Positions 8,660-18,467 are shown, numbered from the stretch's first letter. The stretch: DNA of 64,000 nt from Paramylibacter ulvae (GCF_014652655.1 NZ_BMZF01000001.1:496001-560000); one strand, 5' to 3'. Program-made: numbers and translations. Notes: generated from the sequence alone by a model not told the origin.

Positions 8660-9434
8660 AGAACCTGTTTCTAAAACTCAAATGTAATAATCGGAATTTT
8701 TTCGAAAATTCTGATTGCACCAAGCCATCATTCGCAACCAAAGCGGGGTTTGCAATTACATCGCGCAGAACCGATTTTGCCATCCAGCCTGAACGCAGTG
8801 CCGCGCGTGCGGGTTTTACGATATTACGCAACTCTGCCCCCGCATCGTGTAAACGGATCAAACCGTCACTTGCCAATTCACCAACGGCTGCATTGCGCCC
8901 ATCGATCAGCGGATAGCGTTGTGCATTTTCCAACGCGGGGATTGCGCGAAACATCGCGGCCAGCCCGACGCCATACCCATATTCCAACAATGCGGGGCGC
9001 GTATCCGCACCCGCCCCCGTCGCCATCGCCGACAATGCCAACAGCGCACCCGCCGTATCGCGGATATATGCCTCGAACGCCGCTAAATCGTTGTGGGGTT
9101 CTTTGTAAATGTCCCAGCGGCGTGCGTTGATCAACGCATCTAACAAATCGCGCGGCAAATTGTTTTCGCGAATGACATCAACCAGTGGTGTGACAACCTC
9201 GTGGCGGCGCACATCACCACCGGCATATATTTCCTCGACCGCGTCCAGCCACCATTGCAAGCGCATTTCTGCGATCATCGCCTCTTTCGTCACCCAAGGT
9301 GCGCGCGCGATTTCAAGGTTGAATGCATAAAGCACAAACAAGTTTTCACGTGCAGCAATCGGTGCGGTCATCGCCGACATAAACCGATCGGGATCACCCC
9401 GTTGTACCAATTCTGCACAGGCCTCGATGGTCAT
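8658..9434 (-). CDS. Squalene/phytoene synthase family protein (NDUFAF6-like)
   Basis: 258 residues with an all-helical isoprenyl-synthase fold. The region MRLQWWLDAVEEIYAGG matches the M-R-x-Q-W-W-x-D-A-x-x-x-I-Y block of the subgroup related to mitochondrial NDUFAF6, a complex I assembly factor. The classical aspartate-rich catalytic motifs of phytoene synthase are weak: only single aspartates are present where D-x-x-x-D would be expected. I therefore do not infer carotenoid synthesis, and no crt genes adjoin. Last gene of the cysS-cimA operon, coupled to cimA by a 4-bp overlap. Confidence 0.8.
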   Translation of the reverse strand: MTIEACAELVQRGDPDRFMSAMTAPIAARENLFVLYAFNLEIARAPWVTKEAMIAEMRLQWWLDAVEEIYAGGDVRRHEVVTPLVDVIRENNLPRDLLDALINARRWDIYKEPHNDLAAFEAYIRDTAGALLALSAMATGAGADTRPALLEYGYGVGLAAMFRAIPALENAQRYPLIDGRNAAVGELASDGLIRLHDAGAELRNIVKPARAALRSGWMAKSVLRDVIANPALVANDGLVQSEFSKKFRLLHLSFRNRF

Positions 9435-11056
9435 ACGGGCATCACGCCATCATGGATTAGCTTCCAATTAATCGCATCTAACAGGGCCTCGAACGATGCA
9501 TCGACGATATTGGGCGAAACGCCAACGGTGGACCAATGCACGCCCTTGCTGTCCTTGTGTTCGATAATCACGCGTGTCACGGCCTCGACCCCGCCATTGG
9601 TAATGCGCACTTTAAAATCAACCAGTTTCATATCATCAATCACGGCCTGATATGGGCCCAAATCCTTGGCCAACGCCTTGGACAGGGCGTTCACTGGACC
9701 GCGATCCTTGCCTTCGTTATCCATGCTTTCAGATACGGATAGAACCTTGTGATCACCAATTTTGGCGACAACCACGGCCTCTGATATTGTGACCATCTTA
9801 TCGCGCTTGTTCTTGCGCCGTTCAACCGTGACACGGTAACGCTTGATGTCGAAAAACTTGGGCAGCGCGCCCAAGACACGCCGCGCCAGAATTTCAAAAC
9901 TCGCCTGCGCACTATCGTAGGCATAGCCCTCGTCTTCGCGTTGCTTCACTTTTTCCAGCATCTTGCCCAAACGCGGATCACCCTTTTCCACGTTTAACCC
10001 AGCCTTGCTCAAGCGTTCGCGCAGATTGCTTTGCCCTGCTTGGTTGGACATGGGGATAATGCGTGCATTGCCCACCGTTTCGGGTGGGATATGTTCATAT
10101 GTGCTTGGGTCCTTGAGGATCGCAGATGCGTGTAACCCTGCCTTATGCGCGAATGCGGATGCACCGACATATGCCGCCTGTTTGTGGGGCACGCGGTTTA
10201 GAATATCGTCCAACATACGCGAAATTTGCGTCAATCCGCCCAGCGCAGATGGTTTAACCCCAGTTTCATATGCACTGGCATAGGGTTCTTTGAGCAAGAG
10301 CGTCGGGATCAGGGTTGTAAGGTTCGCATTGCCACAGCGTTCGCCCAAACCATTAAGTGTCCCTTGGATTTGACGCGCACCTGCATCCACGGCGGCCAAT
10401 GAATTGGCAACCGCATGTTCGGTGTCGTTATGGGTGTGTATGCCGATGTGATCACCCGGAACGCCCAGCGCGATCAAGGCAGATGTGGCCTTTTGAACAT
10501 CCGCTGGCATTGCACCCCCGTTGGTATCGCACAACACAACCCAACGCGCGCCCGCATCATATGCGGTTTTCGCAGCCTTCAGCGCATAATCTGGATTGGC
10601 CTTGAACCCATCAAAGAAATGTTCGCAGTCAAACAACGCCTCGCGCCCCTGTGCCACGATGTGTTTCACACTCGCATCAATATTTTCGATGTTTTCATCA
10701 AGCGTGATGCCAAGCGCGGTTGTCACATGAAAATCATGGGTTTTGCCAACCAAACAAACAGCAGGTGTGTTTGCGTTAAGCACCGCCGCCAAAACATCAT
10801 CATTCGCCGCCGAACGCCCCGCGCGTTTTGTCATGCCAAATGCGGTGAATGTCGCGTTTTCGAATTTTGGCGATGTGTCAAAATAATCGCTGTCTGTTGG
10901 GTTCGCCCCCGGCCAGCCACCTTCGATATAATCAATGCCCAGCGCATCAAGCGCGTTGCCAATGCGGGTTTTATCATCCGCCGAAAAATCCACCCCTTGG
11001 GTTTGTTGCCCATCACGAAGGGTCGTGTCGAAAAGGTAAAGACGTTCGCGGGTCAT
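9431..11056 (-). CDS. cimA: (R)-citramalate synthase
   Basis: 541 residues. Condenses pyruvate and acetyl-CoA to citramalate, a threonine-independent entry to isoleucine. The DRE-TIM start [13 protein letters not shown] is clear, with the metal ligands H-T-H-N-D (IGIHTHND near residue 206) and N-G-x-G-E-R-C-G-N. The C-terminal ~150 residues are the LeuA-type regulatory dimer domain ([11 protein letters not shown]). The length and the Q-Q-T-Q-G variant point to the CimA family rather than LeuA (L-R-D-G-E-Q). Overlaps cysS and the downstream gene by 4 bp each. Confidence 0.9.
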   Translation of the reverse strand: MTRERLYLFDTTLRDGQQTQGVDFSADDKTRIGNALDALGIDYIEGGWPGANPTDSDYFDTSPKFENATFTAFGMTKRAGRSAANDDVLAAVLNANTPAVCLVGKTHDFHVTTALGITLDENIENIDASVKHIVAQGREALFDCEHFFDGFKANPDYALKAAKTAYDAGARWVVLCDTNGGAMPADVQKATSALIALGVPGDHIGIHTHNDTEHAVANSLAAVDAGARQIQGTLNGLGERCGNANLTTLIPTLLLKEPYASAYETGVKPSALGGLTQISRMLDDILNRVPHKQAAYVGASAFAHKAGLHASAILKDPSTYEHIPPETVGNARIIPMSNQAGQSNLRERLSKAGLNVEKGDPRLGKMLEKVKQREDEGYAYDSAQASFEILARRVLGALPKFFDIKRYRVTVERRKNKRDKMVTISEAVVVAKIGDHKVLSVSESMDNEGKDRGPVNALSKALAKDLGPYQAVIDDMKLVDFKVRITNGGVEAVTRVIIEHKDSKGVHWSTVGVSPNIVDASFEALLDAINWKLIHDGVMPV

Positions 11057-12453
11057 TTGAGGGACTCCAGTTTGGATGGGTCGAAGTTATGGTTCGCTTC
11101 CAACGTAACGGCCTCTTTAGACATTTTCACAGTAATGCCAGCATTACTCAATGCTTCTTTCATTTCATCCACAGCGGCAAAGTTTTTTGTTTCCATTGCT
11201 GTTAAGCGTAACTGATGTAATTTTTCAGCAAGTGGAAGCAACGAGGCTTTGGCATTCTGGATGGCAGATATTTTGGAAACCAGTTCATCATATGAATACA
11301 AACCTAAGAAAATGAGATTGGCTGCCAATTCCGTTCCCTGAGCATGATTTGCCAGATGTTCCAGCCCCATCAACGCTGCGTGTGTGTTTAGATCGTCGGA
11401 CAACGCATCAACAATTGCGTTGAATGGTGGCGTAGATTTTACTGCCCCCATATCTGCGTAACTCTCTACCATTCTCAGATAGTCATCTAGTTTAGATTCA
11501 GCACCAACTGCCTTTTCGACCGTCCAATCCATTGGCTTGGAATAATGCGTGCTCAGCATGACAAAGCGGATGACCTCGCCGCTATACCCTTGATCCAGCA
11601 AATCGCGCACTGTGAAGAAATTGCCAAGGGATTTGGACATTTTCTTGCCCTCCACCTGCAACATTTCATTGTGCATCCAGTATTGTGCGAATGAATCCGT
11701 CCCGCAACATGCACAGCTTTGGGCGATTTCGTTTTCGTGATGGGGGAATTGTAAATCAAGCCCGCCGCCATGAATGTCGAATTTTTCGCCAAATAATTCA
11801 CGCGCCATTGCGGAACATTCGATATGCCAGCCCGGGCGGCCATATCCCCATGGGCTTTCCCAGCCTGGCGTGTCGCCATCCGATGGTTTCCACAGCACAA
11901 AATCCATGGGGTTTCGTTTATACGGAGCAACCTCGACACGGGCGCCTGCAATCATATCGTCAACGCTTCGCCCCGATAATTTGCCGTAATGCTCTTTCCA
12001 GCTATCCACTGCGAATAACACATGCCCCTCGGCGGCGTATGCGTGACCCTTTTCGATCAGCTCGCCAATCATATCGACCATTTGTGGGATATATTCGGTG
12101 GCACGCGGGGCAAGTGTTGGTTCCATTGCGCCAAGTGCGCCCATATCATCCAGATACCACTGAATGGTTTCATCGGTGATATCGCGAATGCTGTGCCCTG
12201 TTTCGGCGGCCTTGGCGTTAATCTTATCATCCACATCGGTGAAATTGCGCGCATAGGTGACGTGATCATCCCCATACACATGGCGCAACAGACGAAACAG
12301 CGTGTCAAACACCACCACAGGACGGGCATTGCCCAGATGGGCGCGGTCATACACCGTGGGGCCACAGACATACATCCGCACATTATTTTTATCGAGGGGT
12401 TTAAACTCCTCTTTCTTGCGGGTCTTTGAATTATGTAGCTTGATCGTGGTCAT
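11053..12453 (-). CDS. cysS: Cysteinyl-tRNA synthetase
   Basis: 466 residues, the standard size. Class I synthetase: Y-V-C-G-P-T-V-Y-D with the HIGH box as H-L-G-N-A-R, zinc ligands including C29 and the W-H-I-E-C-S-A-M motif, and the flexible loop K-K-M-S-K-S-L-G-N. First gene of the minus-strand operon with cimA. The upstream 170 bp to the next gene hold no obvious T-box, as expected outside Firmicutes. Confidence 0.96.
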   Translation of the reverse strand: MTTIKLHNSKTRKKEEFKPLDKNNVRMYVCGPTVYDRAHLGNARPVVVFDTLFRLLRHVYGDDHVTYARNFTDVDDKINAKAAETGHSIRDITDETIQWYLDDMGALGAMEPTLAPRATEYIPQMVDMIGELIEKGHAYAAEGHVLFAVDSWKEHYGKLSGRSVDDMIAGARVEVAPYKRNPMDFVLWKPSDGDTPGWESPWGYGRPGWHIECSAMARELFGEKFDIHGGGLDLQFPHHENEIAQSCACCGTDSFAQYWMHNEMLQVEGKKMSKSLGNFFTVRDLLDQGYSGEVIRFVMLSTHYSKPMDWTVEKAVGAESKLDDYLRMVESYADMGAVKSTPPFNAIVDALSDDLNTHAALMGLEHLANHAQGTELAANLIFLGLYSYDELVSKISAIQNAKASLLPLAEKLHQLRLTAMETKNFAAVDEMKEALSNAGITVKMSKEAVTLEANHNFDPSKLESLK

Positions 12454-12630
12454 GGTCTATCTCGCGGTTTTGCCGCGGGCATATCACTTGTATCCATGTT
12501 TGAAAATAAGAGAACCGCCCGCGTGATTAATCAGCAGGTAATAATACAGCAAATAATGATGCAATTGGTTCTCATGGGGTATTCTTAATGCTAGTTTCAC
12601 AACAAACGCAAGCCTTTGAGGAGAATTGAT

Positions 12631-13458
12631 ATGCCCAAACATGATCCCGCCCCCGCATTTCGCGCATTACACCAGCGCAGCAATCCGTTTATTTTGATGA
12701 ACGCATGGGATGTAGGCAGTGCGCGGATAATGGCGGCAATGGGGGCACAGGCGATTGGCACGACATCTTCGGGATTTGGGTTTACCCAAGGTTTGCCCGA
12801 TATGGGGCATTTAACGCGCGATCAACATTTGGATCATGCCGCCGACATTGTGGCGGCAACATCCCTGCCCGTGTCGGGTGATTTTGAAAACGGATTTGGC
12901 GATGCACCAGAAGATGTGGCAGAGACCATACGATTGGCTTGCGAAGCAGGATTGGCGGGCTGTTCGATCGAGGATACCGCGCTGCCCAGCGCAACACCCT
13001 ATGATTTCGAACTTGCCGTGGATCGTTTCCGTGCGGGTGTGGATGCCGTGCGTAACCTGCCCCGTGATTTCGTGCTGGTCGCACGCGCTGATGGGATTAT
13101 GAACGGGCAATATGATGTGACAGAGGCGATTAAGCGCCTCCAAGCGTTTGACGCGGCGGGTGCGGATTGTTTATACGCCCCGCTCCCTGCCAGTATGGAT
13201 GATTTGAAATTGATCTGTGATAGTGTTTCTAAACCCGTCAATGCGCTCGCCGCGGGTGCATACACGAAATATAACCGCGCGGATTTTGCCAATATCGGGG
13301 TCGCACGTATATCGCTGGGATCGGCATTATCGCGCGTCACACATCAGGCAATCGTTAATTGCAGCCAGTCCATCCTGCATGACGGGGAATTTGCCAGCCT
13401 GTCTGGTGGTGCAAGTGGCGGCGATATTGATGCGCTTTTGGCCAAGGGTAGCGTTTGA
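12631..13458 (+). CDS. Isocitrate lyase / PEP mutase family protein
   Basis: 275 residues. ATG at 12631 is preceded by GAGGAGAA at the right distance, better than the in-frame start at 12616. The TIM-barrel family features are seen: LMNAWDVGSARI, G-T-T-S-S-G, G-D-F-E-N-G-F-G (metal site), C-S-I-E-D and A-R-A-D. The K-K-C-G-H catalytic motif of true isocitrate lyase is absent, so this belongs with the methylisocitrate-like or oxaloacetate-decarboxylase-like members that cleave C-C bonds of 2-hydroxy acids. Substrate not determinable. Monocistronic by spacing (56 bp to the next start). Confidence 0.83.
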   Translation: MPKHDPAPAFRALHQRSNPFILMNAWDVGSARIMAAMGAQAIGTTSSGFGFTQGLPDMGHLTRDQHLDHAADIVAATSLPVSGDFENGFGDAPEDVAETIRLACEAGLAGCSIEDTALPSATPYDFELAVDRFRAGVDAVRNLPRDFVLVARADGIMNGQYDVTEAIKRLQAFDAAGADCLYAPLPASMDDLKLICDSVSKPVNALAAGAYTKYNRADFANIGVARISLGSALSRVTHQAIVNCSQSILHDGEFASLSGGASGGDIDALLAKGSV

Positions 13459-13514
13459 CGGTTGCAATTTTCCATCAAACGCCCACATTGATTGGAACAA
13501 TACAGGGGAAATTT

Positions 13515-14363
13515 ATGCGCCGTTTATTTATCGCTCTTATCGCTTCAATCCTGCCCATTATGGCAATGGCACAGGATTACCCTGCCTCATTAACATCATA
13601 TGTGAATGATTACGCCGATATCATTGATGCGGATACAGAGGCGCGGATCACGCAAACGCTCACCGATTTGCGCGAAACCAAAGGCGTGGAAATGACGGTG
13701 GTGACTATCAATTCCACTGCGGATTACGGCGATAAAACGGATGTTCCCACATTCACCACAGGGTTGTTCAACGACTGGGGCGTGGGGAATGCGACCAAAA
13801 ACAACGGTATCATGTTTTTGGTGTCCAAGTTTGATCGCGAAATGTTCATTGGACTTGGCTCTGGCTATCCGCGTGAATTTGACAAACGCATGGATTATCT
13901 GTTCGACCAGCATGTAAAATCGCATTTTCAAAAGGGCGATTATTCCAAAGGTATCGAAATCGGCGTGACCGAAACTATTGAACGCACCGCTGATAATTGG
14001 GTTGAACCCAAAACACCGCTGTTCGAACGTATCGCGGCCAAGATTGTCCCGATCCTGATTCCATTTGTATTTTTACTGTTCTTCCTGTTCATCCTGTTTC
14101 GCAACAAAATGTCGGATACATGGGTGCGCACCAAATCATGCCCCAATTGCGGGCGTCGCGGGTTGTCGCGAAATCGCGAAACCACACAAACGGTCACCCG
14201 CACCACACCGGGTGAACAGATATTGCGCACCCGTTGCCGGCATTGCGATTATCGCGATGATCACACCCACATCATCCCCGTACGCAGCAGCAGTTCATCA
14301 GGTGGCGGTGGCAGCTTTGGCGGTGGTGGATCGTCTGGCGGTGGTGGCGGTGGCCGTTGGTGA
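13515..14363 (+). CDS. TPM-domain membrane protein with zinc-ribbon and Gly/Ser tail (YgcG-like)
   Basis: 282 residues from ATG at 13515, chosen because AGGGGAAA precedes it and the protein then opens with a signal peptide (MRRLFIALIASILPIMAMAQ). The TPM domain spans ~22-165 (Y-V-N-D-Y-A-D-I-I-D; G-I-M-F-L-V-S-K; G-Y-P-R-E-F). A single membrane helix (~177-197) is followed by a cytosolic C-x-x-C...C-x-x-C zinc-ribbon-like segment (CPNCG and CRHCD) and a tail of G and S. TPM proteins have been tied to photosystem II repair phosphatases in plants and to membrane-protein quality control; the bacterial role is unsettled. The extra zinc ribbon is worth noting. Confidence 0.82.
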   Translation: MRRLFIALIASILPIMAMAQDYPASLTSYVNDYADIIDADTEARITQTLTDLRETKGVEMTVVTINSTADYGDKTDVPTFTTGLFNDWGVGNATKNNGIMFLVSKFDREMFIGLGSGYPREFDKRMDYLFDQHVKSHFQKGDYSKGIEIGVTETIERTADNWVEPKTPLFERIAAKIVPILIPFVFLLFFLFILFRNKMSDTWVRTKSCPNCGRRGLSRNRETTQTVTRTTPGEQILRTRCRHCDYRDDHTHIIPVRSSSSSGGGGSFGGGGSSGGGGGGRW

Positions 14364-14376
14364 TTTGAACATTTTT

Positions 14377-14408
14377 CTTGCGCGGTGAAAAAAACCGTGC
14401 AAGCGTTT
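14377..14408 (+). terminator. Hairpin terminator after the TPM gene
   Basis: Nine-pair stem, with one G-U, between 14377-14385 and 14395-14403 around an A-rich loop, followed by CGTTTTA. It ends 134 bp before the next start. Confidence 0.65.
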
Positions 14409-14541
14409 TATCCATGATTGATCTTGATTGGATGACAGCGCTGATTATCCGCACAATTGGTGCACAGCGTGGTCGTGCCGCACGGGGTTCGCCCGCCTAA
14501 GGTTTTCAACCAAATTGAAACCCTTATTCAGAGATAATCAC

Positions 14542-16080
14542 ATGACAACAAAAACAACCCGTCGATCTGGTGGCCGCGCAGCCAGACAAGCGATGCGTGC
14601 AGCCCCATTAGCCGAAGATATCCGCCCCATTCGATCCGGAATGGAAGGTGGCAATTATAAACCCCTGTCCGATGCCGAAGTTTTGCGCATCCATCACGCC
14701 GCATTAGATGCGCTGGAAACCATTGGTTTGGCCGATGCGCCGCCATCGGGTGTGGATGTGATGACAAAGGCGGGGGCAATCCTTGGCGATGATGGACGTT
14801 TGCGATATCCGCGTGCCTTGGTCGAGGATATGTTGGCCAAGGCTGCGAAAAAGGTTACGTTATATTCACGCGATGGCAAAAATGATCTCGAACTTTGGGG
14901 TAATCGTGTGCATTACGGCACGGCGGGTGCGGCGGTGCATTTGGTTGATGTGGAAAACAACGAATATCGCGAATGCACGGTACAGGATCTGCACGATGCC
15001 GCGAAAATCACGCAACAGCTTGATAACGTGCACTTTTTTCAACGCCCGATGGTTTGCCGCGACATTCCCGACAATTTTGAAATGGATCAAAATACGATCT
15101 ATGCGGCCTGTTCGGGCACAACCAAACATGTGGGAACCAGTTTCACCGAACCATCATTCATGCCAGGCATGTTTGATCTAATCTATGACATTGCGGGGGG
15201 CGAGGCGAATTTTCGTGCCCGACCATTTGTATCCAATTCCAACTGTTTCGTCGTCCCCCCCATGAAATTCGCAACCGAGAGTTCGGAAGTGATGGAATAC
15301 TGCATCCGCGCAGGCATGCCCGTGCTGTTGCTTTCCGCTGGGCAAGCGGGCGCGACCGCCCCTGCCAGCATTGCAGGGGCGATTGTTCAGGCCGTGGCGG
15401 AATGTCTGGCAGGTGTGGTTTATGTGAATGCCATTGCACCAGGACACCCCGCGATTTTTGGCACATGGCCGTTTGTGTCTGATCTGCGCACAGGTGCGAT
15501 GTCTGGTGGATCTGGCGAACAGGCATTATTAACCGCTGGCTGTGCACAGATGCATAAATTTTACGGCCTGCCCGGTGGTGCGGCGGCGGGAATTGCCGAT
15601 GCGAAAATGCCAGATATGCAGGCGGGATATGAACAGGCGCATTCCAACGTGATGGCGGGGTTGTCGGGATTGAACATGGTTTATGAATCCGTGGGTATGC
15701 ATGCGTCGCTACTTGGCTTTTGTCTTGAAAGTCTGATCATTGGTGATGATCTGTTGGGGCAATCATTGCGCTGTGTGCGCGGGATCGAGGTGACAGACGA
15801 TAGCCTATCACTGGAAACCATGCGCGATGTCTGTTTGAATGGGCCGGGGCATTATCTGGGCTCGGATCAAACATTGAACCTGATGCAGCGTGATTATGTT
15901 TACCCCCGCCTTGGCGATCGCACATCGCCCAAGGAATGGGTTGAGCGCGGAAAACCCAACCTGATCGAAAACGCGATCAAGTTTAAAAATGACATTTTGT
16001 CCAAACCATCCGCTGTTGGCTTTGATCCAGAGTTGGATGGAAAATTACGCGCAAAATACAAAATTCATTTAAAGCAATAG
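14542..16080 (+). CDS. Trimethylamine methyltransferase (MttB) family protein, non-pyrrolysine type
   Basis: 512 residues from ATG at 14542; the frame to 14428 lacks a ribosome site and encodes a non-conserved leader. Sequence resembles the COG5598 MttB superfamily: R-S-G-G-R-A-A-R basic start, V-H-Y-G-T-A-G-A-A-V-H-L-V-D, N-S-N-C-F-V-V-P-P-M-K, P-G-H-P-A-I-F-G-T-W-P-F. No in-frame amber codon occurs inside the gene (only the terminal TAG), so it is one of the members without pyrrolysine, whose relatives demethylate glycine betaine or other quaternary amines to a corrinoid protein. No corrinoid protein or activase gene adjoins it, so the methyl acceptor must be encoded elsewhere. Confidence 0.85.
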   Translation: MTTKTTRRSGGRAARQAMRAAPLAEDIRPIRSGMEGGNYKPLSDAEVLRIHHAALDALETIGLADAPPSGVDVMTKAGAILGDDGRLRYPRALVEDMLAKAAKKVTLYSRDGKNDLELWGNRVHYGTAGAAVHLVDVENNEYRECTVQDLHDAAKITQQLDNVHFFQRPMVCRDIPDNFEMDQNTIYAACSGTTKHVGTSFTEPSFMPGMFDLIYDIAGGEANFRARPFVSNSNCFVVPPMKFATESSEVMEYCIRAGMPVLLLSAGQAGATAPASIAGAIVQAVAECLAGVVYVNAIAPGHPAIFGTWPFVSDLRTGAMSGGSGEQALLTAGCAQMHKFYGLPGGAAAGIADAKMPDMQAGYEQAHSNVMAGLSGLNMVYESVGMHASLLGFCLESLIIGDDLLGQSLRCVRGIEVTDDSLSLETMRDVCLNGPGHYLGSDQTLNLMQRDYVYPRLGDRTSPKEWVERGKPNLIENAIKFKNDILSKPSAVGFDPELDGKLRAKYKIHLKQ

Positions 16081-16229
16081 GTTGCAAGTCAATGCAGATG
16101 TATAAATACGCCATATCCCGAAGCACCTTTTAGGTTTTCCGAAATATCACATTTGCGCGGCTTGGCCTATTTCATTTCACACCATTATGTTGCAAAACAG
16201 CGTTAAACAATAACAAGAGACCCTGCCCC

Positions 16230-17108
16230 ATGCATCCAGCACCATCAGTCATTTTATTCACTGCGGCGTCTGGGCTTGGCTTTGGGATGTTGTTTTTTTT
16301 GGGTCTTGGTCGCCCTGATGTGACGGGCACGTCGGCGTTCATCTTTTTCTTTCTGGCCTATGCACTGGCGGTTGGTGGGTTGCTCGCGTCAACCTTTCAC
16401 CTTGGCAATCCCAAAAACGCGCTCAAGGCATTTTCGCAATGGCGCACATCGTGGTTATCACGCGAAGGCATTTTGGCCGTTGTCGCATTGGCGGTGATGG
16501 GCATTTACGCGGCCGCCGCAATATTTTTGAATACCAAACTCCCCGCTATTGGGATTATCGCATCCATCCTGTGTTTGGCCACCGTGGGCAGCACATCCAT
16601 GATCTATGCTCAGCTAAAAACTATACCCCGCTGGAACCACTGGTTAACGCCTGTGTTGTTTTTCCTATTCGCGCTGACAGGTGGTGCGATGTTATCCAAT
16701 CAAATTTGGCTGGCGAAATATCTGATGATCGCCTTGATCATTGCGCAGGTGGCATATTGGACGATTGGTGATGGGTTGTTCAAGGCCGCGGGTTCCACGA
16801 TGGAAACGGCGACGGGGCTTGGGCATATTGGTAAGGTACGCCAATTCGAACCACCCCACACGGGTGACAATTATCTTTTGCGTGAAATGGTGCATGTGGT
16901 GGGGCGTAAACACGCGGCCAAGCTACGCATCATATCATTGATAACATTAGGGATTATCCCGTTGAGCATGATGTTCTTGATGCCAAACATGGGGCATACG
17001 TGGGGCGCAGTTTTGTTACTATCGCATATTGTGGGTCTTGGCGTTGCGCGGTGGTTGTTTTTCGCGCAAGCCGAACATGTTGTTGGCTTATATTACGGCA
17101 AACGCTAG
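16230..17108 (+). CDS. DmsC/NrfD-type membrane anchor of a molybdenum oxidoreductase, orphan
   Basis: 292 residues with eight predicted membrane helices. Resembles DmsC: M-H-P-A-P-S-V-I-L-F-T start, S-T-F-H-L-G-N-P (family motif in helix 2), and R-W-L-F-F-A-Q-A-E-H near the end. DmsC anchors a DmsAB-type enzyme and oxidises quinol. No DmsA or DmsB gene lies within the window on either side, which is unusual because the three genes nearly always form one operon. The start is ATG at 16230, preceded by ACAAGAGACC (weak site). The end overlaps the convergent VPLPA-CTERM gene by 4 bp. Confidence 0.82.
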   Translation: MHPAPSVILFTAASGLGFGMLFFLGLGRPDVTGTSAFIFFFLAYALAVGGLLASTFHLGNPKNALKAFSQWRTSWLSREGILAVVALAVMGIYAAAAIFLNTKLPAIGIIASILCLATVGSTSMIYAQLKTIPRWNHWLTPVLFFLFALTGGAMLSNQIWLAKYLMIALIIAQVAYWTIGDGLFKAAGSTMETATGLGHIGKVRQFEPPHTGDNYLLREMVHVVGRKHAAKLRIISLITLGIIPLSMMFLMPNMGHTWGAVLLLSHIVGLGVARWLFFAQAEHVVGLYYGKR

Positions 17109-17761
17109 GCCAGCGCTTGCCCGCCTTTGCGTTTTCGACCAAACAACCCAAGTGCCCCAAGTGCAGATAGCAATAACACGATTGATGCGGGCAACGGCAC
17201 GGGTGCAATTTCGATGTTATCAATGGTGAAATGCGTATCCCCTGCTGTCAGGTTCACCGACTGATTGGCGCCCAATGTGGGTGGGGTATAAATCCCGCTA
17301 ATGACAAAGCTTTCAAGCGATGCGAAATCTGATCCCATGACAAAGCCCAATGTATCAACCTCTGATCCCGCCACTGTGGTCGCAACCAGACCCGTTGAAT
17401 CATATCCCTGAAACAACACATTGTCCCAGACATAAGGCATTGATTCAAATCCACCATTTTGATGATGCGTTTCAATATCAACACCAAAACCCAGCGCGCC
17501 AATATCCAGCGACATCACATCAAATGCGCCGCCATCGTCGCGGGTGATGGTGTAAGAACTGCCAAATGGGCCCGTGAACTGATCAACATGCAAATCACCA
17601 AAATACCCGGTGGTAAAATTGGTGGTGACGTTAAAGCCATCTTGTGAATAATTTCGGCCAAAATTCGTGCCTTCGAAATCAATCGTAGCACCAAGCGCAC
17701 TAATGGGTGCCCCGATAAAAGTTGCCGCACAAAGAGCACCATAAATTTTTTGCATAAACAT
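17105..17761 (-). CDS. VPLPA-CTERM sorting-domain secreted protein
   Basis: About 218 residues; ATG at 17761 is preceded by GGGGA at 5 nt, better than ATG 17755 or TTG 17773. N-terminal signal peptide ends near A-L-G-A. The middle is a predicted beta-rich domain without a name (I-D-F-E-G-T-N-F start, N-x-L-F-Q-G-Y-D). The C-terminus is textbook: A-P-V-P-L-P-A-S-I, a hydrophobic helix, then G-R-K-R-K. This tripartite tail marks proteins processed by a rhodobacterial exosortase system and exported with extracellular polysaccharide. No exosortase gene is in the window. Last codons overlap the dmsC-like gene convergently. Confidence 0.85.
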   Translation of the reverse strand: MFMQKIYGALCAATFIGAPISALGATIDFEGTNFGRNYSQDGFNVTTNFTTGYFGDLHVDQFTGPFGSSYTITRDDGGAFDVMSLDIGALGFGVDIETHHQNGGFESMPYVWDNVLFQGYDSTGLVATTVAGSEVDTLGFVMGSDFASLESFVISGIYTPPTLGANQSVNLTAGDTHFTIDNIEIAPVPLPASIVLLLSALGALGLFGRKRKGGQALA

Positions 17762-17945
17762 ATTTGTCCCCAATAGTTTTCTAGAAAAATATTACAGGCA
17801 CACGCAAATATTCATTGTCGCCATATCCACAGGTTATGGTAGTTTTCATTTCAACAAAGTGATTTTCAGCACTGATTGGTTGAAATAAATGCGCCGCAAA
17901 TGCGAATAATATGCGTTTCATTCTGGCTGTGATGCTGCCACAGTA

Positions 17946-18467
17946 TTGCTTGTCACATCTATTTTGGCACATTGTGATCCTGTGCCAGATCAATCGCACA
18001 CAATGCGCGGTGTTACACTGGCCGAGGATCCGATGCTGGTTGATCGTGTCCCCACCAACACGGTGTTTTACTGTCGCCTTGATGGCAACACTCACGCGGT
18101 AACCATTTCACAAACGCCCAATGGCATGCGCTATGTCTATGGCCCAATGATGGGCGCGCCAGAATTGGTTTTGGATCGCGCGGTGGATGATGTTTTAATC
18201 GAAACACATGATGACATTGGGCGCATTCGCTTTGGCAAAATCAGGTTTGTGAACGGCATCTATGCCTACAACGCGTATTACAAATATGCGATCACAGATG
18301 AAAATGGGGTCGCGTTGCAGCCTGACCCCAATAGCCCATACCCAAACGCGAGCTTTATGCGTGGCCTAACCGTGACCAAAAACACTGAAATTGACCAACC
18401 GATATTTGGGCGTAAATGTATCCTTGATCGATCTTATGATGCGATTGCGACGCTGGATTCACACTAG
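17946..18467 (+). CDS. Hypothetical exported protein, possibly frameshifted at its 5' end
   Basis: The main frame encodes ~173 residues of no family I know (conserved-looking parts: Y-V-Y-G-P-M-M-G-A-P-E-L and A-Y-N-A-Y-Y-K-Y). In this frame the only early start is TTG at 17946. One frame over, ATG at 17911 begins M-R-F-I-L-A-V-M-L-P, which joined to A-T-V-L-L-V-T-S-I-L-A-H of the main frame would give a normal signal peptide. The junction lies near 17935-17943 and needs one extra base (or a -1 slip). Either a sequencing error, a real pseudogene start, or initiation at TTG 17946 or ATG 18003. Not linked to neighbours. Confidence 0.5.
   Translation: MLVTSILAHCDPVPDQSHTMRGVTLAEDPMLVDRVPTNTVFYCRLDGNTHAVTISQTPNGMRYVYGPMMGAPELVLDRAVDDVLIETHDDIGRIRFGKIRFVNGIYAYNAYYKYAITDENGVALQPDPNSPYPNASFMRGLTVTKNTEIDQPIFGRKCILDRSYDAIATLDSH

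Noticed and set aside
8658-9434. Carotenoid (phytoene synthase) gene
   Set aside because: Aspartate-rich motifs weak and no crt neighbours; the NDUFAF6-like subgroup fits better.
10415-11215. 266-codon plus-strand frame
   Set aside because: Antisense to cimA and cysS, no recognisable domain.
14542-16080. Pyrrolysine codon in the MttB-like gene
   Set aside because: The only in-frame TAG is the terminal codon; the frame before it is open and homologous throughout.
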